A stretch of 64,000 nucleotides of DNA from Maritalea sp051251695 (GTDB lineage: Bacteria > Pseudomonadota > Alphaproteobacteria > Rhizobiales > Devosiaceae). The first letter of the stretch is position 1; every line of letters starts with the position of its first letter. Where the stretch lies: contig NZ_JBPOEU010000009.1 in the NCBI RefSeq assembly GCF_051251695.1, positions 1 to 64,000 of the forward strand, read 5' to 3'. The translations under genes and the position numbers were made by a program. Positions 54,232 to 62,606 of this stretch are shown here, in pieces. Below the pieces are notes generated by a model that worked only from the letters and a program-made list of their open reading frames with translations, did not search any database and was not told the DNA's origin.

Positions 54232-54447
54232 GTGGTTCTGGCCGAGCATATTCACATGAAAAAACAACACGCAATATCGGAGCAATATTTCGAACGATTA
54301 GGCCGCTTTGGTCAGGTTTTCCTGAACTATATTGAGGCACGTCAAAAACGGAAATTGGTACGTGCCTATTATCTGGGGGCTGGTGAATTAAGCCCGCATA
54401 TTAGAAAAGATATAGGGCTTAGCGATGAACGAAACTATCATCAATAA
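54232..54447 (+). CDS. DUF1127-like small basic protein
   Basis: A 71-residue protein with aromatic and basic residues (YIEARQKRKLVRAYYLGAG) followed by ELSPHIRKDIGLSDE, which resembles the LSDxxLxDIGLxR pattern of DUF1127 proteins; some of these are RNA- or stress-related small regulators in alphaproteobacteria. A GTG at 54232 has CGGAG (54223-54227) close upstream; an ATG at 54256 is an alternative giving 63 residues. A clean terminator follows, so it is a single-gene unit. The 179 nt upstream show no clear promoter. The family assignment is tentative. Confidence 0.6.
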   Translation: MVLAEHIHMKKQHAISEQYFERLGRFGQVFLNYIEARQKRKLVRAYYLGAGELSPHIRKDIGLSDERNYHQ

Positions 54448-54460
54448 ACAACGTATGAAG

Positions 54461-54489
54461 GGGCGGTCTAATCAACACCGCCCTTTTTT
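54461..54489 (+). terminator. Intrinsic terminator of the DUF1127-like gene
   Basis: GGGCGGT (54461-54467) and ACCGCCC (54477-54483) form a 7-bp stem with a 9-nt loop followed by six Ts. The T-run touches the stop codon of the convergent sitD. Confidence 0.88.
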
Positions 54490-55345
54490 ATTGAGGTGAA
54501 ACTTCTGTCTCTACGCCGGATAGTTTTTTGGCATTTGGCGACAGGAAAAACGCAATCACAAAAAGCACCGTCATGACGAGAACAATGGTTGGGGCAGGTG
54601 CGCTGTCGATGAAAAAAGCAAGATAAACCCCGGTAAAAGCAGACCCCACACATATGCATAATGCCCAAATTAACATCTGCTCAATTCGACGGGTGATGAG
54701 ATAAGCAATAGCCCCCGGTGCGACCAAAAGTGCAATGGCGAGGATGATGCCGACCGCTTTAAGCGCGGCCACAACGCTGAGTGAAATAATCGCTAAAAGG
54801 CCGTAGTGCAGCCATTTAACCGGCAGTCCGATGGCACTAGCATGTTGAGGGTCGAATATGTATAGCAACAAATCTCGCCATCTGAACGCGATCAAAATGG
54901 CGATGAGCGCGGAGATAATACCTGTTTCAAACAGGTCATAAACGCTGATGCCAAGCATGTCGCCAAACAAGATGTGATCAAGATGGATGTCTGTTTCAAT
55001 TTTTGTGTAAAGCACAATGCCAAGGCCGAACATGCCCGAAAACACGACCCCCATTACCGTATCTTCTTTAACGCGCGCGTTTTCGGTTATGTAGCCCGTC
55101 GAAATTGCGCAGGTCATGCCAGCGGCAAACGCGCCAATCGCAAGCGGGATGTTTAAAATATAGGCAAGTACTATGCCCGGAAGAACTGCATGTGAAATGG
55201 CATCGCCCATCAAGGACCAACCCTTTAGCACCAAAAAGCAAGATAAAAGCGCGGCGGGAATAGACACCAAAATCGAGATGATGAACGCATTGCGCATGAA
55301 TTCAAATTGGAACGGCATTAATGCCAGTTCGAAGAATTCGCTCAT
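54488..55345 (-). CDS. sitD: Manganese/iron ABC transporter permease
   Basis: Second permease of a zinc/manganese-type ABC-3 transporter, 285 residues with about eight to nine helices. Conserved features are the KGWSLMGDAISHAVLPGIVLAY block and the VVAALKAVGIILAIALLVAPGAIAYLITRR helix region. Its ATG overlaps the sitC stop (ATGA, 55342-55345). Paired permeases with one ATPase and a cluster A-I binding protein are the SitABCD arrangement. Confidence 0.9.
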   Translation of the reverse strand: MSEFFELALMPFQFEFMRNAFIISILVSIPAALLSCFLVLKGWSLMGDAISHAVLPGIVLAYILNIPLAIGAFAAGMTCAISTGYITENARVKEDTVMGVVFSGMFGLGIVLYTKIETDIHLDHILFGDMLGISVYDLFETGIISALIAILIAFRWRDLLLYIFDPQHASAIGLPVKWLHYGLLAIISLSVVAALKAVGIILAIALLVAPGAIAYLITRRIEQMLIWALCICVGSAFTGVYLAFFIDSAPAPTIVLVMTVLFVIAFFLSPNAKKLSGVETEVSPQ

Positions 55346-56202
55346 TGGCTTGCCTCCGGCTGTGCCATTCGGCGTTTGCGTTGGGCAAGAATGCCGTGCT
55401 TTGGCGCAAATACAAATGCCGTTAGAAACGCGAGCGTTTGCAGCACAACAATAATGCCGCCGGTTGCCCCGTCTAAAAAGTAACTTATGTAAGCCCCGAC
55501 CAAGGCACTCATGGTGCCGATAAAGACGCTAACGGCGATCAAGCGGGGGAATCTATCCGTTAAAAGATAGGCTGTTGCGCCGGGTGTGACGACCATTGCG
55601 ATAACGAGAAACGCCCCAACAGTTTGCAACGCAGCGACCGTGCAGGCGCTCAAAAGCGTGAAAAACAAGATTTTCAAAGCAGTGGGGTTGATGCCGATGG
55701 AGCGTGCATGTTCCTCGTCAAAAAATGTCACCATTAAGTCTTTCCATTTCAACAATAAAATGGAGAGTGAAATCACTGAGATGATGACCAATTGCACCAT
55801 ATCTGAAGGCGTGACAGCAAGAATATTGCCTAGCACGATGGTTTGAATATTCACCGATGTGGGAAATATCGACACCATAAATAATCCCAGCCCAAAGAAC
55901 GATGTAAAGATAAGGCCGATAATCGCATCTTCTCGCAACTTGGTGCGTTGGTTGAGAAACAACATCGCCCCAGAGGCCAAAGCACCAGAAAAGAACGCCC
56001 CAACGGAAAATGGCAGGCCGAGCATGTAGGCTCCAGCAACACCGGGAACAATTGAATGGGAGAGCGCGTCGCCGATCAGCGACCACCCTTTGAGCATCAA
56101 ATAAGCAGACAGAAACGCGCATACGGCGCCCACCAGCGCGCTAACCCAAATGGCGTTGCGCATATAGCTATAGGTGAGGGGTTCGAGCAGCAGATCAATC
56201 AT
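55342..56202 (-). CDS. sitC: Manganese/iron ABC transporter permease
   Basis: First permease of the ABC-3 family transporter, 286 residues. It shows LKGWSLIGDALSHSIVPGVAGAYMLGLPFSVGAF, parallel to sitD, and VAALQTVGAFLVIAMVVTPGATAYLLTDRF. The two permeases are recognisable paralogues and probably form a heterodimer in the inner membrane. It overlaps sitB by 8 nt. Confidence 0.9.
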   Translation of the reverse strand: MIDLLLEPLTYSYMRNAIWVSALVGAVCAFLSAYLMLKGWSLIGDALSHSIVPGVAGAYMLGLPFSVGAFFSGALASGAMLFLNQRTKLREDAIIGLIFTSFFGLGLFMVSIFPTSVNIQTIVLGNILAVTPSDMVQLVIISVISLSILLLKWKDLMVTFFDEEHARSIGINPTALKILFFTLLSACTVAALQTVGAFLVIAMVVTPGATAYLLTDRFPRLIAVSVFIGTMSALVGAYISYFLDGATGGIIVVLQTLAFLTAFVFAPKHGILAQRKRRMAQPEASQ

Positions 56203-57100
56203 CTTTTCGGCTCTTCGAACGTCGATGTTTCATCTTGTTCTGCTCGCCATACATCACGAGAGGGCGTTCGTCGTCGGTGATGACAGCGATTTGCCTTGCA
56301 TCTTCATCGTCGTGCAAATCGGTGCCACCAAACACGAAATGACGCAGTACGCCGCCAAATGCTTTTTCCAGATTATCTTGGGTGAAGACATCTGCTGTTT
56401 TGCCATAAGCAAGGACAGTACCTTTTACCAAAATGGTGCGGTCGCAGAACTCGGGCACTGATCCCAAATTATGGGTGGATACGAGGATGACTTTGCCTTC
56501 GTCGCGCAACGCCCGTAATAGCGCAATAATGGTGTCTTCGGTTTTGACATCAACCCCAGTGAACGGTTCGTCCAATAGAATGACTTCGCCTTCTTGTGCC
56601 AAAGCGCGGGCAAGAAAAACGCGCTTCTTCTGTCCGCCGGAAAGTTCGCCAATTTGCCGATGCCGAAACTCTTCCATGTTCACACGGGCCAATGCCTGAT
56701 TGACCATTTCATGGTCGTGCTTTTTCGGGCGGCGCAAAAAGCCCATATGTCCATAACGCCCCATCATCACCACGTCTTCGACCAAAACTGGGAAGTTCCA
56801 ATCGACATCTTCGGTTTGGGGCACATAGGCAACCAGATTTTCTTTTAAAACGTCGCGGACGGAGCGTCCTAAAATTTGTACGTCGCCAGTGGAAATTGGC
56901 GCAAAGCCCATAATGGATTTGAATAAGGTGGATTTACCACTGCCATTAATGCCCACCAGCGCTGCTATCGTGCCTCTTGGCAACTGAAACGTAGCGTCGC
57001 GCAAGGCGGTGTGCCCATTGCGATACGTCACGGTAACATTGGACACATTGATGCCCTGTTGGGAGTTATTCTCAACTATAGTGTCATGCAAATCGTTCAT
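56195..57100 (-). CDS. sitB: Manganese/iron ABC transporter ATP-binding protein
   Basis: ATPase of the SitABCD importer. Walker A GINGSGKSTLFKS, signature LSGGQKKRVFLARALAQ and Walker B VILLDEPFTGVD are intact. At 301 residues it has a C-terminal extension after VLRHFVFGG with a basic tail ending HRRSKSRKDD. The ATG overlaps the sitA stop (ATGA, 57097-57100). Confidence 0.92.
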   Translation of the reverse strand: MNDLHDTIVENNSQQGINVSNVTVTYRNGHTALRDATFQLPRGTIAALVGINGSGKSTLFKSIMGFAPISTGDVQILGRSVRDVLKENLVAYVPQTEDVDWNFPVLVEDVVMMGRYGHMGFLRRPKKHDHEMVNQALARVNMEEFRHRQIGELSGGQKKRVFLARALAQEGEVILLDEPFTGVDVKTEDTIIALLRALRDEGKVILVSTHNLGSVPEFCDRTILVKGTVLAYGKTADVFTQDNLEKAFGGVLRHFVFGGTDLHDDEDARQIAVITDDERPLVMYGEQNKMKHRRSKSRKDD

Positions 57101-57993
57101 TGTGACAGCCCATCGGCAATGGTTTGAGATGTAACCCGCAATAAATCAAGGAATGTCGGCACGGCCCCGTTCTCATCAGTCAACGAGTCCACATACAAAA
57201 TACCAGCATATTGAGCATCAGTTTCGCGGGCAACCTGTTCCGCCGGTGAAGATGAAATGGTGCTTTCGCTAAATATCGCTTTGATGTTGTTGGAACGAAT
57301 TTGGTCAATCACATTTCGTACTTGCTGCGGTGTGCCTTGCTGATCTGCGTTGATTGGCCAAAGATACAATTCTTTAAGGCCGAAATCTCTGGCCAAATAA
57401 CTAAATGCCCCTTCGCTCGTCACCAACCAACGCTGGTCTTCTGGAATTTGTGAAATTGCCGCTCGAATAGGGTCTACTGTGGCCGTAATTTCAGTTTTGT
57501 AACGCTCAGCGTTTGCAAGATAAGTTTGTGCATTTTCAGGGTCATGCGTTGCAAATGCCTTTGCAATATTATCGACATAGATCATCGCATCACTTGCCGA
57601 CATCCATGCATGTGGATTTGGTTTGCCGGAATAGGGGCCATTGGAAATGCCCATCGGAACAACGCCGTCACTTAAAGTGACGCTTGGCACATCGCGGAGA
57701 TTGTTGAAAAACTTTTCAAACCACAATTCCAATCCCAAACCATTCCATAAAATCAGATCGGCATCTTGCGCGCGAATTATGTCGCGTGGCGTCGGTTGAT
57801 AATTATGAATTTCCGCGCCAGGTTTTGTAACAGATTCAACAATAGCCACATCACCAGCCACATTCCGCGCCATATCCGCGATGATGGTAAAGGTGGTGAC
57901 GGCCTTGAACTTGGCAAGTGCCGGCGTTGCTGTGCTGATGGCCAATCCAGCAAGAAGAGCACCCAGCGCGACAAAAGACTTCGTTAAAGACAT
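57097..57993 (-). CDS. sitA: Manganese/iron ABC transporter substrate-binding protein
   Basis: Periplasmic cluster A-I solute-binding protein for Mn2+ or Fe2+, 298 residues. The signal peptide ends at TPALA, before KFKAVTTF. Expected metal ligands are His63 (PGAEIHNYQPTP), His128 (KPNPHAWMS), Glu194 (TSEGAFSYL) and Asp269 (YVDSLTDENG); a His-rich zinc loop is absent, which favours Mn/Fe over Zn. AGGT lies about 7 nt before the ATG. Two Mur-like boxes upstream suggest manganese-dependent repression. Confidence 0.92.
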   Translation of the reverse strand: MSLTKSFVALGALLAGLAISTATPALAKFKAVTTFTIIADMARNVAGDVAIVESVTKPGAEIHNYQPTPRDIIRAQDADLILWNGLGLELWFEKFFNNLRDVPSVTLSDGVVPMGISNGPYSGKPNPHAWMSASDAMIYVDNIAKAFATHDPENAQTYLANAERYKTEITATVDPIRAAISQIPEDQRWLVTSEGAFSYLARDFGLKELYLWPINADQQGTPQQVRNVIDQIRSNNIKAIFSESTISSSPAEQVARETDAQYAGILYVDSLTDENGAVPTFLDLLRVTSQTIADGLSQ

Positions 57994-58042
57994 CTATTTA
58001 CCTATCAACTCAATTTGTTTGTTGAGATTACGCTAGTGCAAC

Positions 58043-58080
58043 TGCAAATCGTTTGCAACAGCTATTGCGAATGATTTGCA
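58043..58080 (-). promoter_or_regulatory. Two Mur/Fur-like boxes upstream of sitA
   Basis: TGCAAATCGTTTGCA (58043-58057) and TGCGAATGATTTGCA (58066-58080) both fit TGCRAATSRTTTGCA and are centred 23 bp apart, about 50-87 nt upstream of the sitA start. Palindromes with TGCAAA half-sites are the type described for Mur, the manganese-responsive Fur homologue, at rhizobial sit promoters. A loose TTGCAA-N17-TAGCGT promoter on the minus strand overlaps them. Confidence 0.65.
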
Positions 58081-58121
58081 AATATGAATTCCAAGCGTTC
58101 AAACCCATCCAAGACCGAATC

Positions 58122-59141
58122 TCAAGCAGCAATAGGAACCAAATCGGTTGGTGGCAATTCTGCCGGCATTTCAGCGCGAACGAGGGCAAGTGAGACAATT
58201 TTAAGAACGACATCTTTGTAACTCATGCCGTAGTTTTCAAAACATGCTCTCGGGAAATAGCTAGATACCGGGGTCATGCCGGGGACTAGATTTGCTTCCA
58301 TGAAATAGGGTACGTCGTTATCATCCATTTTGATATCGATGCGGCCAAAATCTTGCACTTTTAGTGCCGTAAAAATTTGATCAACAAATCTCTTGATCAA
58401 TGACAGTTCCGGCTCGAAGAGTTGGCCAAGTTGTTCATTGTTTCTGGATTTCTCCAAACAGCCTAATATCCGATCACCCCTTATGTTGACGGGCACGATA
58501 ATTTCAACGGGCGATATTAAACGCAGGCTGTTCGAAGGATCGTCTAGCACAGCGACCGTAAACTCCCGTCCAGATAAATAGGTCTCAACAAGAGCTGGAA
58601 CGCCATAGATCGAATAAATCTCATCAACCTTTGCAAGGTAGCTGGGGAAATCATGAACCAGTGAGTTTTCGTCAATGCCGTTCCCATTTGCCGCGTCCAT
58701 TGGCTTCACGAACAATGGGAAGGGGAACGGAAGTTGATTTTCCCGCCGAAACGTTTTTGGTGTCGCCATAAAGAACCGAGCAGTTCGCAACCCGGCATCA
58801 AAAACGGCTCGTTTCGCCAAGGCTTTGTCGGAATCGTATCTTAGCGTTGACCTGTTTGAACCAGTAAATGCGATTTCCCGGTCGGCAAAAAAGTCAGACA
58901 ACCAAACTTCTTTCCCCAAGACTTCATCGTAAATGTATTTGACGCAAAGCACAGCCAAATCAGGTTTGAGAAGGGCGATCTGTTCAAGTTCTTGGATTGT
59001 GCTGACGACATTGAAAGTGACATGGGTGTAGTGGGCATCTAGAATTTCATAAATGCCACGGCTGGTTTCCACCGTGCCGAATGCCGTTTCTTTCATGCCA
59101 GTTGTATCAATAGTTACAACTTCTATGTGCTTCTTGATCAT
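58122..59141 (-). CDS. D-alanine-D-alanine ligase-like ATP-grasp protein
   Basis: A 339-residue ATP-grasp enzyme. FPLFVKPMDAANGNGIDENSLV (ATP-binding lysine and loop), LVETYLSGREFTVAVLDD and the C-terminal metal-binding FMEANLVPGMTPVSSYFPRACFENYGMSY follow the Ddl pattern. The N-terminal half is less like a housekeeping Ddl, and the gene stands apart from mur/fts genes, so it is probably a ligase for another carboxylate and amine pair; the substrate is unknown. It lies upstream of the sit promoter on the same strand, 128 nt from sitA, with no obvious terminator. Confidence 0.8.
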   Translation of the reverse strand: MIKKHIEVVTIDTTGMKETAFGTVETSRGIYEILDAHYTHVTFNVVSTIQELEQIALLKPDLAVLCVKYIYDEVLGKEVWLSDFFADREIAFTGSNRSTLRYDSDKALAKRAVFDAGLRTARFFMATPKTFRRENQLPFPFPLFVKPMDAANGNGIDENSLVHDFPSYLAKVDEIYSIYGVPALVETYLSGREFTVAVLDDPSNSLRLISPVEIIVPVNIRGDRILGCLEKSRNNEQLGQLFEPELSLIKRFVDQIFTALKVQDFGRIDIKMDDNDVPYFMEANLVPGMTPVSSYFPRACFENYGMSYKDVVLKIVSLALVRAEMPAELPPTDLVPIAA

Positions 59142-59382
59142 ATCCGGTCCTTTGATTTGCTATGCATATTTCAAAGAAACAGGTTGCTGACGCAGCAGCC
59201 CTTTCGCCAATAAACAGCAATAGGGATGAAGCACGATAACTCGTGTTCAATTGCTGTATACGAGTTGTGTAGAAATACTTGGAAAGAGCGCGACCACAAA
59301 TGCCCCGCAACGACTTCCGATCAAAAATCAAAGGCCGATAAGAGGTGATAGGCCTCAATTGGGTTTTAAGCAAGGCAACACA
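59142..59382 (-). other. Spacer between the ATP-grasp gene and the YczE-like gene
   Basis: About 240 bases with no convincing gene, hairpin terminator or promoter by eye. It should hold the promoter of the ATP-grasp gene. Confidence 0.4.
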
Positions 59383-60063
59383 TTAATCTCCGGCGTCAGA
59401 ATTTTCGAAACAGTTCTTCAATCCATACATGCTTGCCGCAACAGACGGGCCGATTCCGAACGCAAATAGGATGGTGCCAAGACCCACGGTTCCGCCTAAT
59501 GTCCAACCGATCAATACTACTGTCAGCTCAATCCCACTTCGCACCCAAACGGTCGGCAGGTCGGTTACACGTTGCAGGCCTGTCATTAAGCCGTCTCTGG
59601 GACCGGGGCCTAGATTGGCGATGAGATAGAGGCCAGTGCCAAACCCAATGGCCAAGATGCCGAAAATGACTTGGGGCACACGAATGAGAAGGCTGTCAAA
59701 AACGGGTAAGTAGGGAAGTGAAAGATCGATGACCAACGCGATCACAATGGCGTTTAGAACTGTGCCTATGCCGGGAGTTTGTCTAAGAGGAACCCAGCAG
59801 ATCAGGGCGACGACACTGGCAAAGAATGTCGCAAATCCGATACTCCAACCGGTTTTGTTTGCAATTCCTTGAGCAAAAACCATCCAAGGACTAACGCCGA
59901 CGCCCGCCACTACAAGCAAAGCCTCACCCAAGCCAATAAAAACCAGACCGATGAGAAGATAAACAATTGCAGCAATGGGCGGTGTTAGGGTGCGTGGGTT
60001 CTTCGAGCTCCACCTGAGTAGCGGCACTGCTTTGATCGACAGAAATTGCAACTTTGATTTCAT
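59383..60063 (-). CDS. YczE/YitT-like integral membrane protein
   Basis: A 226-residue protein with about five hydrophobic segments. PWMVFAQGIANKTGWSIG, PGIGTVLNAIVIALVIDL and especially LGPGPRDGLMTGLQ match the YczE family (COG2364), whose function is unknown and which is sometimes linked to transport or secondary-metabolite loci. It starts 36 nt after the moeA stop on the same strand, so it may be a distal gene of the trp-moa-moe transcript. Its C-terminus ends CFENSDAGD. Confidence 0.8.
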   Translation of the reverse strand: MKSKLQFLSIKAVPLLRWSSKNPRTLTPPIAAIVYLLIGLVFIGLGEALLVVAGVGVSPWMVFAQGIANKTGWSIGFATFFASVVALICWVPLRQTPGIGTVLNAIVIALVIDLSLPYLPVFDSLLIRVPQVIFGILAIGFGTGLYLIANLGPGPRDGLMTGLQRVTDLPTVWVRSGIELTVVLIGWTLGGTVGLGTILFAFGIGPSVAASMYGLKNCFENSDAGD

Positions 60064-60099
60064 ATTCTCAATTTCTATCGTTGTTGCACCAGGAAAGAA

Positions 60100-61314
60100 C
60101 TAGCTGTTTGCCCACGGCATAAGCAGCACATCTACCATCTCGCCTTCGCCTTTACCCGCGCAAAGCGGGGGTTGCACCACAAAGCAGTCACTTTGCGCCA
60201 GCGAGGTGAGGTGGGCGCTGTCTGACTGCATGTTTGGGTCAACGCTAAGCGAGCCGTTTTCAGAAATAATCAGTTTTGCGCGTCGATAATGTTGACGTGG
60301 ACCGTTGGCGCTCATGTTGCCATGCAGTGGTAGTTTGACGATTTTATGTGATGGGTCTTGACCCAGTTTTGCTTTGATCGCAGGCACCACGAAAACCGTG
60401 CCGGTTACCAATGCAGAAACCGGATTGCCGGGCAGACCGAAAATGGTGGTTTTGCCGATGGTGCCAAACATAAGTGGTTTGCCCGGGCGTACAGCGATGC
60501 GCCAAAAACTTAGCTCGACGCCCAGTTCTTCCAACACTTCTTTGACATAATCCCGATCGCCTACGCTGGCCCCACCGGTGGTGACCAGAATGTCCGGTTC
60601 CTCGTCCAGTAGACGTTTCAATTCGGCTTTTAGCGTATCTCTGTCATCCTTGATGATACCGCCATCTTTTACCGTCGCGCCAAATTGAACGAATAGTGGC
60701 GTCAGCCCGACCCCGTTGGAAGCGATGATTTGATCTTTTTTCAATGTCGAGCCAGGAGGCACCAGTTCGTCGCCCGTCGCCACCAAGGTCAGCGTGGGTG
60801 AATTGCGTAACGGCAATTGAGCGTGGTTGGCCGCAGCGGCGAGTGCCAAATGAAATGGGGATAGTTTGGTTCCCGAACGAAGAAGCGCATCGCCCGATGC
60901 AAAGTCGTTGCCTTTGTTGCGGACATTTTGTCCAGCAACCACGTCATCGTCGAGTATGACCTGGTCACCGTCACTCGTGATTTTTTCCTGCATGATCACA
61001 CAGTCAGCGCCTTTAGGCATGGGGGCGCCAGTATAGATGCGTGTGCATTGGCCAGCCTTTAACGTGCCGGTAAATGCCTCGCCAGCGGCAGACACACCCA
61101 CCATTTGTAGCTTGTTGCCTTTGGCTCCGTCGTCGCTGCTCAAAGCATATCCATCCATGGCACTACCATCGAACGGTGGCTGGTCAAACGTAGCTATGAC
61201 GTCTTGTGCCAGTATACGACCATTAGCCTTCGCCAATGGCACCAAGTCATCTGCCAAAGGCGTAATGGCATCAACGATAATCTTAAGGGCATCCGCGACG
61301 GGCAAAAGGGACAT
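60100..61314 (-). CDS. moeA: Molybdopterin molybdenumtransferase MoeA
   Basis: Inserts molybdate into adenylylated molybdopterin to finish the molybdenum cofactor. FDQPPFDGSAMDGYAL, the MPT-binding TTGGASVGDRDYVKEVLEELG and GLPGNPVSALVTGTVFV are clear. It has 404 residues. It begins 2 nt after the moaC stop; a conserved rhizobial order places it next to lexA, here separated by about 6 kb of other genes. Confidence 0.96.
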   Translation of the reverse strand: MSLLPVADALKIIVDAITPLADDLVPLAKANGRILAQDVIATFDQPPFDGSAMDGYALSSDDGAKGNKLQMVGVSAAGEAFTGTLKAGQCTRIYTGAPMPKGADCVIMQEKITSDGDQVILDDDVVAGQNVRNKGNDFASGDALLRSGTKLSPFHLALAAAANHAQLPLRNSPTLTLVATGDELVPPGSTLKKDQIIASNGVGLTPLFVQFGATVKDGGIIKDDRDTLKAELKRLLDEEPDILVTTGGASVGDRDYVKEVLEELGVELSFWRIAVRPGKPLMFGTIGKTTIFGLPGNPVSALVTGTVFVVPAIKAKLGQDPSHKIVKLPLHGNMSANGPRQHYRRAKLIISENGSLSVDPNMQSDSAHLTSLAQSDCFVVQPPLCAGKGEGEMVDVLLMPWANS

Positions 61315-61316
61315 AT

Positions 61317-61796
61317 CTATTCTCGTTTATAATTGCCGGACTTGCCACCGGACTTCTGTTCTAACTGGGTGGGGCCAATGATCATGGACTTATCAAGCGC
61401 CTTGGCCATATCATAAATGGTCAGCGCGGTAACGGATGCTGCACTTAGTGCCTCCATTTCAACACCGGTTTTGCCTTCCACCCGCACAAGGGCAGAGATG
61501 GCAAAGCTCGCTGTTGCATCATCGGGTTCAATGGATATTTCGACTTTCGTCAGTGCCAGCGGATGGCAAAGCGGGATCATGTTAGCGGTGTTCTTGGCCG
61601 CCATGATGCCTGCAACCCGCGCCACGCCCAAAGCATCACCTTTTTTGAGGTTACCATTTAGAACAGCCTTAAATGCTTCGGTGCTCATGGATATTTTTGA
61701 TGTGGCGACAGCTTGGCGTTGGCTCGGCGATTTAGCGCCAACATCCACCATATGGACTTCACCATCTTCATTGAGGTGGGTGAGTTTTCCACTCAT
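61317..61796 (-). CDS. moaC: Cyclic pyranopterin monophosphate synthase accessory protein MoaC
   Basis: Converts the 3',8-cyclo-GTP product of MoaA to cyclic pyranopterin monophosphate. MVDVGAKSPSQRQAVA, IPLCHPLALTKVEI and GVEMEALSAASVTALTIYDMAKALDK with the catalytic acidic residues are intact. It has 159 residues. The ATG follows the trpC stop directly (TAGATG), showing strong coupling of tryptophan and molybdopterin genes. Confidence 0.97.
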   Translation of the reverse strand: MSGKLTHLNEDGEVHMVDVGAKSPSQRQAVATSKISMSTEAFKAVLNGNLKKGDALGVARVAGIMAAKNTANMIPLCHPLALTKVEISIEPDDATASFAISALVRVEGKTGVEMEALSAASVTALTIYDMAKALDKSMIIGPTQLEQKSGGKSGNYKRE

Positions 61797-62606
61797 CTAT
61801 GCGGCCTCGTTGCCGGTCAGCAGCAAGCGCGTTGCTGCAGCGATATCCGTTTGGCGCATCAGGCTTTCGCCCACAAGGAACGTGCCAACATCGGACTTTT
61901 CTTCCAGCATTTGCACATCATCAAAAGTGAAAATACCGCTTTCACTCACCAACAATCTGTCATTTGGCACATTCTTGGCCAACTCAATTGTGGTCTCTAG
62001 GCTCGTTTCAAAAGTGCGCAGATTACGGTTGTTGATGCCGATCATCTCCGCATCCAGTTTCAGCGCGCGCTCCAACTCTTCAGCGTCATGCACTTCGATT
62101 AGCGCATCAATGTTCCAGTATTTTGCTGCTGCATTGAGGTCCTCAGCAAGCTTGTCGTCCACTGCCGCCATAATGATCAAAATACAATCAGCACCCCAAG
62201 CTCGAGCTTCCGCAACCTGATAGGGATCATATAAAAAGTCTTTGCGCAGCACGGGAAGGGATGTCGCCGCACGCGCTTGTCTCAAAAATTCTGGCGCGCC
62301 TTGAAAAGAGGGCCCGTCCGTCAAAACCGATAAACAGGCAGCACCACCAGCTTCGTAGTCCTTAGCGTGGGCAGAAGGATCAAAGTCGGCCCGGATCAAA
62401 CCTTTTGACGGGCTTGCCTTTTTCACCTCAGCAATCAGTGCATATTGGTTGGCGGCACGTTTTGCCTTTAGTGCGTTTAAGAAACCGCGTGGCGCATCCG
62501 CATTTCTAGCCAATGTTTCAAGGTCACCATAGGGCAGGTCGCCTTTTGCTTTGGCAATTTCTTCGCGTTTATAGGTTTCAATTTTATTCAAAATATCTGT
62601 CGTCAT
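61797..62606 (-). CDS. trpC: Indole-3-glycerol-phosphate synthase
   Basis: TIM-barrel enzyme that closes the indole ring in tryptophan synthesis. It shows LIAEVKKASPSKGLIRADFDP, LSVLTDGPSFQGAPEFL, LPVLRKDFLYDPYQVAEARAWGADCILII and MIGINNRNLRTFE. It has 269 residues and is a stand-alone enzyme, not fused to TrpF. The ATG overlaps the trpD stop as ATGA (62603-62606). Confidence 0.97.
   Translation of the reverse strand: MTTDILNKIETYKREEIAKAKGDLPYGDLETLARNADAPRGFLNALKAKRAANQYALIAEVKKASPSKGLIRADFDPSAHAKDYEAGGAACLSVLTDGPSFQGAPEFLRQARAATSLPVLRKDFLYDPYQVAEARAWGADCILIIMAAVDDKLAEDLNAAAKYWNIDALIEVHDAEELERALKLDAEMIGINNRNLRTFETSLETTIELAKNVPNDRLLVSESGIFTFDDVQMLEEKSDVGTFLVGESLMRQTDIAAATRLLLTGNEAA

Noticed and set aside
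54212..54259. 15-codon frame upstream of and overlapping the ATG at 54256
   Set aside because: No ribosome site before its ATG and it overlaps the preferred GTG start and ribosome site of the DUF1127-like gene; too weak to call.
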